From: Bombardia bombarda
Taxonomy: Eukaryota > Ascomycota > Sordariomycetes > Sordariales > Lasiosphaeriaceae
NCBI GenBank assembly: GCA_030512295.1
Contig: JAULSR010000004.1
Span: 2,852,001-2,916,000, forward strand
Direction of reading: 5' to 3'
Length of the DNA: 64,000 nt
The translations under genes and the position numbers were made by a program. The notes beneath the pieces were generated by a model. That model was not told the DNA's origin, searched no databases, and worked only from the letters and a program-made list of their open reading frames with translations. Positions 21,701 through 33,697 of this stretch are shown one piece after another. Positions within the stretch are counted from its first letter, which is position 1. The number at the start of each line of letters is the position of its first letter.

Positions 21701-23686
21701 TCACCACTCGAGTGCCCACAGCCTTCAAAGCCAGCCAAGCTTTGGAAGCATGACGTCCCCGATCGGAATGCCTCCCCAACCCCCAATCGGTGCCATTGGC
21801 CCAAACGGCGCTTTTTTTGATGGGCCTTCTAGCATGGCCCCTGGCGCGTCGCAGTTGGCCATCGGCTCCGGACAGGACAACTTCGCTCCCGAGCTTAACG
21901 CTGCCGAGCGACAGATGTTGGCCAACATGCAGGCAACTGGAGCTCTTCAAGGCATCTACCCCAACTATCCTATTGGAGGTCCGGCTGGCGATGCTGGCGG
22001 TCTTCGGAGCCAGTTGCCCGGGCTTGATGAGCTACAAAAGGATCCCCAGGGATTCAGCGCTCGAGTGAAGGAATTCCACGACCTTCGTGCCCAGCGTGAT
22101 TCCGAAGAACTAGCGGCGGCGGCGGCAGCGAGAGGAACCCTTCCTGGGGTGAAGGAGGAAGTTACCGAACGCGAAGAACGCCTGGAAATTTCCACCACCA
22201 TGGATGAGGTTGTCAGCGTCATCAAGGAGGTGACTGAATCTGCGGTGGAGACGACTGTCTCGAGGAAGGCTACTGGCCAGACCCAACCAGAACTGTCGCT
22301 TACAGAGAGGGTTAAAAGGACTCAAGCTGATGCTGCCGCCGCCGCCGCCGCCGCTGTTGCAAAGCCAGTTCAGCTGCCGTCCACTTCAGGACTTCCCATG
22401 CCGTTCCCTCCCCCTCAGCAGCTTAACACGCCTCTGGCGGCGCCCACTGCACAGCGCCCTGCCTCAAACTTGCCCTCGCGATATGGAGATCGATCAGCAT
22501 CTGGTACTCCCGATACCACATCTGATGGAGCAGCTCTGGCTCCACCACCCACAGCCCCCTGGGCTCCTCAACCCGGGACGGAGACACAGAAGCCTGTTCA
22601 GAGCTTGAAGGAGATCCAAGAGGCTGAGGCGAAGAAGGCGGCAAAGGTAGAGGAGGCTCTTGCGGCCCAGCGCCGCTCTGCTATGGAGCTCGAGGCCGCT
22701 ACCATTCGTGAGCGGGAAAAGGCTTCGGCGATTATTACCGGTCTGCCCGCCACCAGCACTTGGGGCACTGGCGTTTCGCCTGTTACCACCCCGACCACCG
22801 GCAGTGCCTGGAAGCAGCCAGCTGTCAGCAAGGGTACTGTCGCCGGCGTCGCGTCTGGCGCCACGCCTTCCAAGAAGACCCTGGCTGACATTCAGCGCGA
22901 GGAGGAGCTGCGCAAGCAAAAGGCTGCTAGAGATGTTGCTGCTATTGCCAGCGCAGGGTCCGCTCTGGGTAAGAGGTATGCGGATCTAGCCAGCAAGGGC
23001 TCGGCAACTCCCACAATCACTACTCTCCCGGTTGCTACCGTGACACCTCAGGCCACTGGCCCGGTGGTTGGTGGTGGATGGTCAACTGTTGGTGCAGGTG
23101 GTAAGGTCAAGATTCCGACTGGACCCGCCGCGCAAACTCGCTCTACCAGCGCGAACAACGTGAAGGGTCCCATTGCGCCCGTCGTGCAGAAAGTGGCGCC
23201 GAGACAGGTCAGTGCCGGACTTCGGGATGTCAAGGGAGCTGCCATGGACGAGTTCAAGAAGTGGCTCAACCGGGAGCTTTCGAGAGGCCTTAATGGGGTC
23301 GCCGACAGTAAGTTTTACCCGTCTTCTTATTTGTACCCGCGAGGGGACTGTGCTAACTTTGACTCACAGTTGAGCACTTTGCCTCGTCTCTGCTGGAGAT
23401 GCCGCTTGATTCTATGATACTCTCCGAGGCCGTGTATGGATACAGCACGACAATGGACGGCCGCCACTTTGCCGAGGAGTTTGTGCGCCGGAAGAAGCAG
23501 GCAGAGAAGGGCATCATGGAGAAGGAGCCAGTTGCCTCGTCGGTCAGCGAGATCAAGAACAACAGCAACGGTGGGTGGAGCGAGGTGGCCAAGAAGGGCA
23601 GCAGCAACGTAGCGGCGGCCAAGGAAGAGGCGGCCATCCCGGGCTTTAAGGTGGTGCCAAGCAAGAAGGGCAAGGGCAAGAAATAG
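18778..23686 (+). CDS. GYF-domain protein (Smy2/Syh1-like), with an apparent one-base deletion
   Basis: Exon 1 is 18778-18887 (MPSQLPSSFASAAAG), intron 1 is 18888-19253 (GTGAGT, CTGAC branch, CAATAG), the large exon is 19254-23307, intron 2 is 23308-23369 (GTAAGT, CTAAC branch, TCACAG) and the last exon is 23370-23686. The GYF domain (about residues 700-765) reads WVYLDPQGTMQGPFSG, LEMNDWYKANFF and GQLIRRIGNSREPF. GYF domains bind proline-rich peptides; yeast relatives act in COPII traffic and mRNA control, and fungal homologues are large and mostly disordered like this one. The C-terminal FKKWLNREL and MPLDSMILSEAVYGYS segments are conserved in the family. At 19634-19637 a CCCC run breaks the frame between IGLEDPSP and EEREMF; a fifth C would restore it, and the total (about 1,493 residues) is then a whole number of codons. 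This is probably an assembly error rather than a null allele. Confidence 0.9.
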
Positions 23687-24615
23687 AGGGACTTGTTCCT
23701 CTAACGCGAGTTGCTGCGGCTGAGTGGCTGGCTGGCTGGCTGGTTGGCAAGCGAAATGGGACCCAACTGTTTGGCCGGCTCTCGGCTGGCGCAATCTCTT
23801 TTTTGGCTTCTGCTTGTCTCAATGGGGATCTGTGCTTGATAGTTCATTGCGAGCCTTTATTGTGGATACTTCTTTCTAGTGGGATTCTTTGCGTGGACAC
23901 TTGATGGTCGTTTACCATTTAGCTACGCTCTGATCAGTGGAAGGTCTGAGAGGATGAATAGGGATAAGGGTGTGAGCGATGAAGCAAGAGTTGGTGTAGT
24001 ACTGTTTGTATTTACATGTGTGTTTGTGTGGATGGGGAGCGGAACACAGCGGTGACGAATTGACATGGAAAGGTGTATGCGTGTATCCGTACATGTGTGC
24101 ATCTTTTCTTGTATCAGCGATATGTACTACGTATACTCCTTACAATAAGCCAACTGCATTACCTAGTCTCCGTGAAGTTGTGTAGCTTTTTTAGTGTTTA
24201 GTCACCTTTATTTAGTGTTATAGTTCAAAAACGTTCCAGCGCATTCCCTGGGCGACTCTGCTAACGCTGCTCTGAATCTTTTAGCGATGACCACTAACAA
24301 TGCGTAGATTATGTAAGCTTTCTGCCCGTTTGTGAGTGGACAAAGCTCCTGCAGGCGGCTGCCCCTCCCCCCACTTGGAATTTGTGTGCCTGAAGAAAAG
24401 AAATTCTCAGTTCAGTCATCAGTTGCCCCTCCACCACCCCTCCAAGCTCGGGACACGACCCCAACCAGAGCAAAGACAGACTTTGATCTAGAGAATCCAT
24501 GCACGTCATATTCTATGGGATGAGATAAAGCTACAAATTCTATTTCCATCTGGCGTCATTTTACTTGTTTCCATTCTTTCTGGTTGCTGCTCTCACAAAT
24601 TGAGGCTGGCCAACC
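23687..24615. other. intergenic region
   Basis: No gene seen in 930 bases. A short GGCT repeat lies near 23722-23743 just after the GYF stop. The last 70 bases before 24616 are C/T-rich, like a leader. Confidence 0.4.
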
Positions 24616-27600
24616 ATGGCTTCATCATCGTCGCCATCCCAGCAGCAACTCCTGCGCGACGGTCACTATGTCAACATTCTGCTGGGCAACCCCGCCGCCC
24701 ACGGCCTCATTGACAAGTTTGTTGCCGCCACATTGCGGACGACAAGTCAAGAAAATGACTCCATCGACATCACCACCACCACCACCACCACCACCACCAC
24801 CAGCAGCGAGGACAAGCTCGTCGTCGGCTTGGCGGCGTTTAATGCATTCCTACAGGCCAACGTGACGGGTCCTGTGCTTGAAGGCGCACGCAAGGTCGAG
24901 GGAGTGTTCGTCGCCGCTGCCGCTGCCACTGCCAAGCACCACGAAAAGAAGAAGAACCGCAATGCCCTCCTGTCTGCGCTGCGTAGGGCCTGCGCAAGGA
25001 GCCTCGACGTCGACGGTGTCTCGGTGTATCCTTATATCCCGAGCATCGAGCTGTTTTGTCTAGCGCGGTACATCTTTGCCGAGTGCTTTGGACCGGATGA
25101 GCAGCAGCAGCTGTCTCTGGAGAGGAGTGAGGATGAGGAGGGAGGAGGGGAGTCGCTACCGTGGCTCGTGCTGCGCATCCACGTATGGCACTACAAGCTG
25201 CTGACGCAGCCGAGCCTGGGGTCTGGGTCCGTCTTTAACAAGCAGTGGAGCGATGTGCCGAGCTTGGAAGCGGTGATTGAGAGGGGGGTTGAGAGGGTGG
25301 AGAAGCAGGTGCTGGTGGGGGGAGAGGGTGGTGGAGACGCGAAGGAGCAGGTGAGGTTCTTGGTCGAGAAGGCGAGCGTGTGCATCATGCTGGGGCAGGA
25401 CGTGAAGGCGCGCGAGGCGCTGCAGAAGACGACGGAGCTGAATGGCTTTGTGTATGCCTTGTCGGGTGCGCTGGGGAAGCGGACGAGGTTTCAGGAGAAC
25501 AGCACCAGTCAGCTTGTGGTGCTGGCTAAGAGCTCTGGGGAGGGGGCTGCTGGGTTGGGGAGTGGGGAGGGGGGAAGCAACACCCTGAGGCGCTGGCGCT
25601 GAATGATGATACCTTGTTGGAGAGTCTGGAGTTTAGTAAGGTGAAAGGCGGGGACGAAAAGGCGGCAGAGATATTGCCTGTGTCGTTGAGGGATATCTCG
25701 CCTGATGAGCAGCCGCAGCTGTCGCCGCTGGACCAGATTATCCTGCTTGGGGAGGCTACGCTGAAGGATGCCTTCTCGCCAACTGATACGCTGACCTCGG
25801 AGGAGATTCTGCCGTTTGCGGTCAGGGTCATCTCGGATAAGTCTACGAACTGGCAGATCTATACCCAGGCACTCTTAGTGCGATCGAGAATCGAGGTCCA
25901 TCGCAGCAGGACTGTCGAGAGAGGTGTGCTGCAGATGCAGGCTGTCGTAGACCAGGTTATTGTCGACACGACTGCTGAGACCACCAGCACGGAGGAGGCG
26001 CAGGACGAGACGGAGGTCAAGGACGATATCCCCGTGATTCGGATCACGGTGGATGGTGAAGATACCAGCAAGGATCTCACACATAACAACAAGCCGACGT
26101 CATTCTTCCCCGTGGCGCCAGCAGCAGAAACAGCCCCTGCACATGTCCGTCTTCGGTACATCCACGCCCTGAGCACGCCCCCCAGATGGCATTTGGAGTC
26201 TGAACTTGCATACTCGTGGGCTGGCGTGGGCTCTTTGGTCTCTGCCCTTGAGATCTTCAAGCGCCTGCGTCTGTGGGCCGAGGTCGCCTTGTGTCTGGCC
26301 AGCAACGCCGCACACGGCGACGAGGACGAGGATGGCCGCGGAAGTGGAGGCGAAGAAAAGGCAAGGGCCGTGTTGCGTTGGCGGCTGTTCCGCCGAACTG
26401 GCTCTGTCGCCCCCTCCAGCAGCGAGCAGCAGGCTGAAGCGGTTGAAGACGATGCCGACGAGGATGTGGACATCTCGGATCTCAAAGACGCCGACTGGCG
26501 CGGACCTGAACGCAGCCCGCCGCCACCCAACGCGCCGCGACTGTTCTGCATCCTGGGTGAGATTGAGAATGATGCGGGACACTACGACCGCGCGTGGGAG
26601 ATTTCAAACCATCGCTTTTCGAGGGCGCAGCGGTCCCTGGCCGAGCACTACCTCAAGCAGAAGGAGCTTCTGAAAGCAAAGGAGGCCTATCTCAAAGCGG
26701 TCGCGGTCAACCGGCTGAGCTCGGAGATGTGGGGTCGGTTAGGCGATATCAACCTGCGCTTGGGCGAGTTCTCTGACGCGGCCGAGGCCTATGGCAGAGC
26801 CATCGCGTCGGCCAACAGCGCTGATGGCGGCGAGGACGCCAGAACGTGGAGTAATCTGGGCAGTGCGCTGTACAGTCTCTATGTGGAGCGGGTGAAGGAG
26901 CTGAAAAAGGAAAAAGAGGCGAGGAGAGAGCTGGGTGAGGAGGAGAAGAAGGCCGAAGTGGCTGTTGCTGCTGACGACGAGGAAGAGGTGGCGGATGAGG
27001 ATGCATTGGCAGCAAAGGTCTCCCCTCAACGCGATCCAGCAACGCTCCTCTCGCAATCTCTGGCAGCCTACAAGCGCGGCGCGTCCCTGACACACGACAA
27101 TTGGCGTATCTGGGATAACGTGCTCACACTGGCGTCGCGTCTGCGTCCGCCGGCCGTGACGGAGATGCTCTTCTCCCTGCGCAAGATCATCACAATCCGC
27201 CAGAATGAAGACGCGCTCGACCTCGACGTGCTCCGCCTTCTCCTCAACGAGTGCGTGCTCTCTCAGGAAAAGACGGCTGGCCGTTCAACAACGGGTGTCT
27301 ACGAGCCTCCCCGCGGCAGCAACGAGCGCGCCGTCTGCGAGATCCTCGAGACGTTGGTTGTGCCGCTCATCACGGCCCGCTCCGAGCTTTGGGAGCTCAT
27401 TGCGCGCGAGCGCGTCTGGAAGCGCGACTACGCTGGAGCCGTGGACGCTGCTGAGAAGGCGTGGCGTGCGGCCATTGGGAGCGCGTCGGGTGGGTTACTT
27501 CACTCGACATCACCGTCGTCTCTTGGTGTTGGCTCTGCCGGTCCTAACAGTGAGGTCAAGGCCCAGAACTGGCTGGAGGATAAGGAGGCGTGGCAGACGG

Positions 27601-27788
27601 TGGTGGAGCGCACCGACGAGCTGGTGTCGATTCTGGAGAACTATGGCGAGGAGATCCCTGAGATTGGGGCGAGGTGGAAGGGCAAGGCGAGGAGTGCGGT
27701 CAGGAGCGTGTTGGGCAAGGCGAAGGAGAGCTGGGAGGGGAGTGCCGAGTGGGAGAAGCTGCAGGAGTTGCTGGCTGGCCTGAGGTAG
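24616..27788 (+). CDS. TPR protein of the TTC27/Emw1 family, with an apparent one-base deletion
   Basis: An intronless gene starting at ATG 24616 (MASSSSPSQQQLLRDG). Early regions carry a Thr run encoded by an ACC repeat and the PYIPSIELFCLARYIFAE segment. The second half has the family block NWQIYTQALLVRSRIE, SRTVERGVLQMQAVVDQV and RLRYIHALSTPPRWHLE, then TPR helices around EHYLKQKELLKAKEAYLKAV and WGRLGDINLRLGEFSDAAEAY, and NWRIWDNVLTLASRL. Yeast Emw1 is an essential protein affecting cell-wall integrity; the molecular role of the family is poorly defined. At 25569-25574 six G bases break the frame between SGEGG and HPEALALNDDTLLE; a seventh G restores it, and the length then becomes a whole 1,057 residues. 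The two halves are otherwise clean, so a sequence error is the simplest reading. Confidence 0.88.
24766..24802. repeat. (ACC)n trinucleotide repeat inside the TPR gene
   Basis: Roughly eleven ACC/CCA units encode a run of Thr in the TTC27-like protein. Length polymorphism would only change the Thr run. Confidence 0.85.
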
Positions 27789-28784
27789 TGTTTGTCCGCC
27801 ATCGTGGACTTGATGGTGGGAGACTTGGAGTCTGGTATATAGTAGCGCTAGGGCTGGCATCTGCCCCAGGATTTGGGGTTTGGTATATAATACGGAAGCT
27901 CGAGCGTGTACATTTCACGATGTGATTTGATGTTCTTGAATCTTCAAACTTGTAAAACGCTTTATTCAAGCGTTCAGACTCGGGCTTCGTAGAATACATT
28001 CAACGAGTGTTGACATTCAGTTGAATGATAGCCTGTTACTTTCTCAACCTTGTTTCTTGACATCTTGTCAAAATCCTCAATCGTTCCCTTTCATCCCGTT
28101 AAAATGAGTCTCTTTGAAATCTGCTGTTTCTCCTGTTTACAAACATAGGGGTTCAGGGGCACACAGTCCAGAAGTTAATTCGGGATCCTTTAGTGAATCG
28201 ACAATACACTCAAGGGGTCAATAATACAAAGACTCTTGGTATGTTGAATAAAAATTCAACTGAGTTAGTCATACAAGTCCGTGATTCCAATAAATCCACA
28301 CAAGTCTCTGAGAATACATTGCCTATGCGGGAGATTCAGTTGCGTCAATCCTCCGGAGCTTTCGTGTGGTGCTCACAATGGTCCTCGCTCAAGTCACCTA
28401 CCCCTGCCGCTGATTGATGCCTGCCTGATTGGCACGGTCGACAGGGTAGAGGTAGGGCGGCGGCGTCGGTGGTGTTGGTTCTGTGTGATGAGGGGCCTCA
28501 GAGCACATTCCGACCACGGTCGCACAGCTCCCTAACTTCTCAGTGGACGGAGGCTGGGTCCTTCTCTGTCTCATATTGTCACAACTGTGTATGTATGAAA
28601 CTCTCCCGCCCTGGCACACATCCGGTATCGCCTCTCTGGGCCGTGTTTGGCAGTGCTCGTTGTCGTAGCCCCCCCTGCCGTGATGTCTGCGTTATCACCC
28701 AAAATGGCAAAGGCGCAACAGATACGAAGTGGCACTTGCGTTACGATCACCGCCGAAAAACAAGAACACATCACTTATCATCTT

Positions 28785-28829
28785 CCTGATCATGAAATTC
28801 TGCCGCCTGATCATCATGAAATTCTGCCG
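28785..28829. repeat. tandem duplication of about 21-24 bp
   Basis: CCTGATCATGAAATTCTGCCG is followed immediately by a copy with an extra ATC triplet. Confidence 0.8.
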
Positions 28830-30996
28830 TGCATGGCTACATGTACTGGCGTATGCTTCTACCACAGTGCGGGATCGGGGGACATTATTCCTCTATCTGA
28901 CTCCACACCGCGCACCACACCATACCACACCCACGTCCCATACCCCCTCCCAAGACACTCGCTCATTCCTTGGATCATGCCTCGTGACCCGTCTTGTCAG
29001 GACGAGGGCGAAAGAAAGGTGGAAAGAGGGCTCTGACTTACCCCGCTGGACTATACACCCACCCTCAGAGTCAAGAGAGAACAGTGAAGGAGATTAGGAC
29101 TTCCCGCCCGCCAACCCGCCGCTCTTCCAGCCCTCCCTTGCTACACCAGCTGTCTGCGCCACGGGTATGCCTCCCAGCGCTCGTTCCTTCAGTCAGCCCT
29201 CTTATCCCCCTGAGTCGTGTCTGAGATTGTGCGCGCGTGCACAGGGTCCGGAACATAGGCACTGCAGTTGCGAAACAAGACAGCGGTCCATGTGCTTGTA
29301 TTTGAGGTGAAAGGACGCCTATACACGTAGATATTTCACAACTAGGAAGATGTTAGCATGTTCTGTAGCAGTAATACCCACTGCAGTTGACATTGGTCTA
29401 CTCCGTACTCACTCCATCGCCCCACGTGCAGTTCTGTTGCCTGCTGCCGCCCATCTCATGTACAAGTGTCCAGCACTTCCACCTTGCGATAACACACACT
29501 GAGGGCAGCTAGTATAGTATTCGGGCTGTGCCAGGCAGACAATCAGACATGTAAACAAACCAGCAGACGGCGCCCTCCAGGCTGTCTCTCGTCCCTCTCC
29601 GGCCGCGTTTCCGCATCCATGACAGTATCCAGACAACCACAAAAACAGTACGCACCTGTATCTCCTTCCAAAAGTAGCGCACAAACCGGGCCGCTGTGAG
29701 AGCCCGAGCTCCCAACAAGAAAAGAGTCCAAGTGCAGACAAGCAAAAGACTGGAAATGCGGTGAGTTTTGATTTCTTCCTATCAGCTTCTGTAATTTGAT
29801 CAGCTTCTTGCTCTGGCATCTTGTGAATGATGGCTGCTGTTGCCAGCCGGCCAATAGGAAGGAAGATTCACTGCTGCATGCCAAACAAAATCGGTGAGAT
29901 CAAGCGGTGCATATGTGTATGTGTCAAGCACCAGTCCGTACCTTCCTCAAAACACTGAGACGCCATGCATGCTCCCAGTATCGAAATAATCTTCCGAACA
30001 CACGCACACATGCATCACTTGGACGCACTCACTCCCCCTCCCATACACTATCCTTGACTACCACAGTATTGTTAGCTGGCTGGAAACGAACGAAAGGGGG
30101 GCCATGGACTCTCGGAGGACGAGGAAGCCCGAGCCTGCTTTTCTGGCTCTCCGTTCTCCTCGGGCCGCTGGGCGGCACGCACGGTGGGTTACTTGGACGA
30201 TCACCACCTACTGCACTCGTTCATGATCTGCGCCTTCTCTCTGTCCACTGCGGCCATCACGGAGCTGAGGTTTTGGTAACAAATGGCCATTGCATAGGTA
30301 TCTATGTCGGCGTGTATGTGTATATGCGTGAGCTCAATTTGCTGGCATGTTTACGCATACAGTAAAAGAACTGTTGTGGCTTTGAATCGCATCGCTGGCG
30401 TTTCTGTGTTGAGGGAGTTGTCCACTGCCGCGGCCGATCCAGCACATGTTACAACTGTATCTTGTTGGTATCGACAGGAGGCCTATCACTCCTTTCGTAA
30501 ACAGAACTTCGACCGCAAAGGTATCACCACAAGGGCTAGGTGCATGCATGTTTGCTCCGTCTGTTTCCCGTTCTTGGCCATCGCATTTACTTGTTTTGTA
30601 GTCCGTCACATCCATCATGTACCTGTGCAGCGGCGCAGCCTCGTCCACAATTATCACACGCCCACATTCAACCATCCCCTGACCTTCTTGAATGATAGGT
30701 ACAATACATAACTCGGGCATGGAGGTAGTGTGAGCGTAGTATACACACACACAGTCCAGTCTGTCGCTGTCCAAACAGCTGATGTGGTCATGCATGCAAA
30801 CAAGAAGAGAACGGTACAGATCAAGTTGAAGTCGTACAAGCAACCAAACGATGCAGTGACAGAATTACTGGCAGTGTGAATAGCTGCGTCAGTGGACATC
30901 AAATCACGCCAGCCAACCAGTCACTGTAAAGACTGGCGCAAACCGCACGTTTTTCTGCGCCCCTACCCGGCCATGTTGTGTCTTGTCTCGCACTCC

Positions 30997-31020
30997 AGTC
31001 GAGTCGAGTCGAGTGAGTCG
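30997..31020. repeat. GTCGA-type short tandem repeat
   Basis: Three to four consecutive GTCGA units followed by a diverged copy. Confidence 0.7.
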
Positions 31021-32808
31021 TCACTCACCCGTGGCTGGCTGGCTAGGTATCTGGCCGACATTCTGTCCGGTGCAAACACCGACACACCAACACACAGACA
31101 CCCTCATTGCCCTGAACTTGGTACCTACCGTACCCTATGTCTTTCAGTCCTTATAGCTCGAGTATGTTGGTCCGAATCATTCGTCACAGCCAGTCGGGCT
31201 CACGACCCGCAACGCGGGGGGACAGGGACAGGGACACTATCAGGATTGAAAAGAACCAAGATCGATCCGCAGTTGTATCCCGCCCCGTCAGGAACGATCA
31301 TCTTCTATGTCGAAATAAGGCCGCCCGGACATGCCGGTCATCCGGCATAGGCATCGCCGGGGAGAGTGAAAACAGCCAAGAGTTGGCTGACTGGGCAGAA
31401 TGCTAAGTAAGATGCTGATGTGCGGCCAGCCTAGCCCCTGCAGCTCGCGCACGACCTCTCATTACACAAACAAAGCAGGGCGAAGGGAGGCAGACAGCAT
31501 CTGAACTTAAGGAGAGTGAAGCCCGAGAAGCTTGTTCAGCACTGTGTGTGAGAGAGACGACGAAAGGAGGGAAAAAGAAAAAGCCTTAAACACCTTCCAA
31601 ATGCGGCAAGTGAGGGACAGAAGCAGGCAGGGAGTAGCCCTGTGGCTGGGAAACTGGTAGATCGCGGCAGGCTTGGGGCCAAGCAGATCTGCAAAAAGAT
31701 CGCCAAGCAAGGCCTTTGCCCCAACATCGTTTGGTGCCGGTCGTTCTCTGTGTCGGGAAACCGCCGAAGCGGAATATTCTGGCAGGACACTGGGCTGGAC
31801 TGAGCCCGCGCCTCTCTTTTCTGGCCCTATCATTTGCTTTCCCATCTTGTGTTGCCAGGGCCGGTCTTTTGCTTTCTTTTGCTGTGATGTGCGTAAGTAG
31901 TCGCAGTCTATGTAATGCAATGCACACATGACAAGGCAGGCAGGCCACGCAAGGGCGGGATGGACTGAAGGGTTATTTTTTTTTTTTCCTTCTTCATCTT
32001 TTCTTTTGGGTGCAAGAGAATCAAAAAGAAACGAAACGAAACGAAAAAAAGAACTTGTTGAGCTGAATTGCTTTTTGCAGCAAAAGCAAAGTGCAAAAAA
32101 CAAAATCCCCGGCCATTCCCTTCAGGAACGTCTCTTTGAGCCACACTTCACGCGCGCTGCCCACACACCACCACCAGGTTGCCGCAGCATTCCGCAAACC
32201 TTACATGATGCAAGGCAGGCGAATGGGAGATGGCGAAAGCAGCCCCCAGAAAAAGAAAAGGAACAAAAAGAAAACAAAAAGAAGCGCGAGGATCAAAAGC
32301 ACCCACAGTTGTACAAAATCCGCCCTTTCTTTTTCACCGCTGGGATTTGATGGCTGGGCGCCGGAGAATAGTTTTGACATGTCAAAAAGCCACTGCAGTG
32401 CAGCTACCTACCTCGCCGCATACCACGTTGCCTTCTGGGACTGTGGGCATCAACAACCACCGGAAGTAGTTAGGTGGGTGTGTCCATTCCAATCTCTCGG
32501 TCGCGGAGAGGCGGCATCTTTATCATGAGCTAACAAACCTGGATCGCTAATAAGTCACCATTCTTTTCTTCTTGCTGGCAAGGATCCGACCTCGGACCGA
32601 AAAGCGGTAAGATACAGTGTTGATGTTGACTTTTCATCCCGTTGTTGTTCTTGTTGTTGAGGCTGTTGTTGTGGCGGGGAGGGGGGGGGGAGCTGGTCCC
32701 TTGAAAAGCCTTCGGCGACCTAGATTAAACGCCAAGCCTTGTCGTCATTGATGGGCGACGCTGGTTGGCCGGAGAGTGCGATCTTGGCCAAGGAGATTGG
32801 GGAGAAAG

Positions 32809-32827
32809 TTTTTTTTTTTTTTTTTTT
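32809..32827. repeat. 19-base poly-T tract
   Basis: Uninterrupted T run between GGAGAAAG and CACCCC, inside the gene desert. Confidence 0.8.
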
Positions 32828-33681
32828 CACCCCTTGGGCTGTGAGGTGGGGCGGGGCTGGGGGGTCAGAGTAATCCCGGCCGATCGTAAAGGCAGCCGCG
32901 GAGGGTTTCTTACGACTCAGGGTACGTACTGGTGGCTGTGAGGCGTTACCTTGGCCAAAGTTCCGTCAGCGAGGCCAACTCCGGTGGCAGGCAGGCTCGG
33001 GCTCAGGTGTAGTGGGTGCCGAGATAGCACCGACGGGTAAGAAAGATCAAAGGCGGCGACGGGACTGTTGGTGATGTCGACGGATGTCTGCCGACTGACC
33101 TGACACGAACCGTTGAGGTCAACTTAAGGTTTGACGTTGTCACTCGGCCGCCTGTTCAGTCTCACACTCAACGGGGCGTAGGGCCTGCTTGAGGATGGGA
33201 TGAAAAGGGATGGGTTGTCAGTGGAGGGAGGCCATGAGATCGGCATCGACGTGCTGTCACGCTTGACGGTTGACAGTCTGACGCTTTGAAGGCTGTCGGT
33301 GATTGCATGGTTGAACTTTCCGTTCCGTTGTGGCCGACGGAGCAAGCTCATCCATATCCATGAGTGACCATTTCACCATCCAACTGTTCCTTGAGGCTTT
33401 TTTGGGCCGTGTTGACTGGCCAGATGCCCTACCATGTATTCTAAACAGTAAATAATACAAAGCACGTAGGGGCGTTGGCAAAGGCAGGGGGTTGTTAGGC
33501 GGGCCCGGGCAGTGAGCCAAGCGCCCGAAATCAGTCCCCGGGGGAGACAGGGCTCCCTAGACTGCGGCAAGAGGAGCCAGGTAAGCCGGATGATCAGACG
33601 CTAGGATCGGAGACAACTGAAAAACACCCTTGCTCAAAGCAGTTTGGCGCCACCAGTCCTAGTCGGCGATCAGTGCAGCAG

Positions 33682-33697
33682 CCCCCCCCCCCCCCCC
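33682..33697. repeat. 16-base poly-C tract
   Basis: Uninterrupted C run between CAGCAG and AGAGC, inside the gene desert. Confidence 0.8.

Larger units (their letters stand above)
27789..31500. other. gene desert, first part
   Basis: No convincing gene. All frames are short and none shows a domain, signal peptide or paired splice sites restoring a longer frame. Small repeats are present: an imperfect direct duplication at 28785-28829 and a GTCGA run near 30997-31020. C/T-rich and AC-rich tracts are common, as in fungal regulatory or untranslated sequence. Confidence 0.45.

Noticed and set aside
19634..25574. Programmed ribosomal frameshifting in the GYF and TTC27-like genes
   Set aside because: The sites are plain homopolymers without a slippery heptamer or a downstream pseudoknot that I can see, and both families are normally in one frame.
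31507..32103. 198-codon minus frame in the gene desert
   Set aside because: Its Phe/Lys runs come from poly-T and GAAAC repeats; there is no domain and no splice support.
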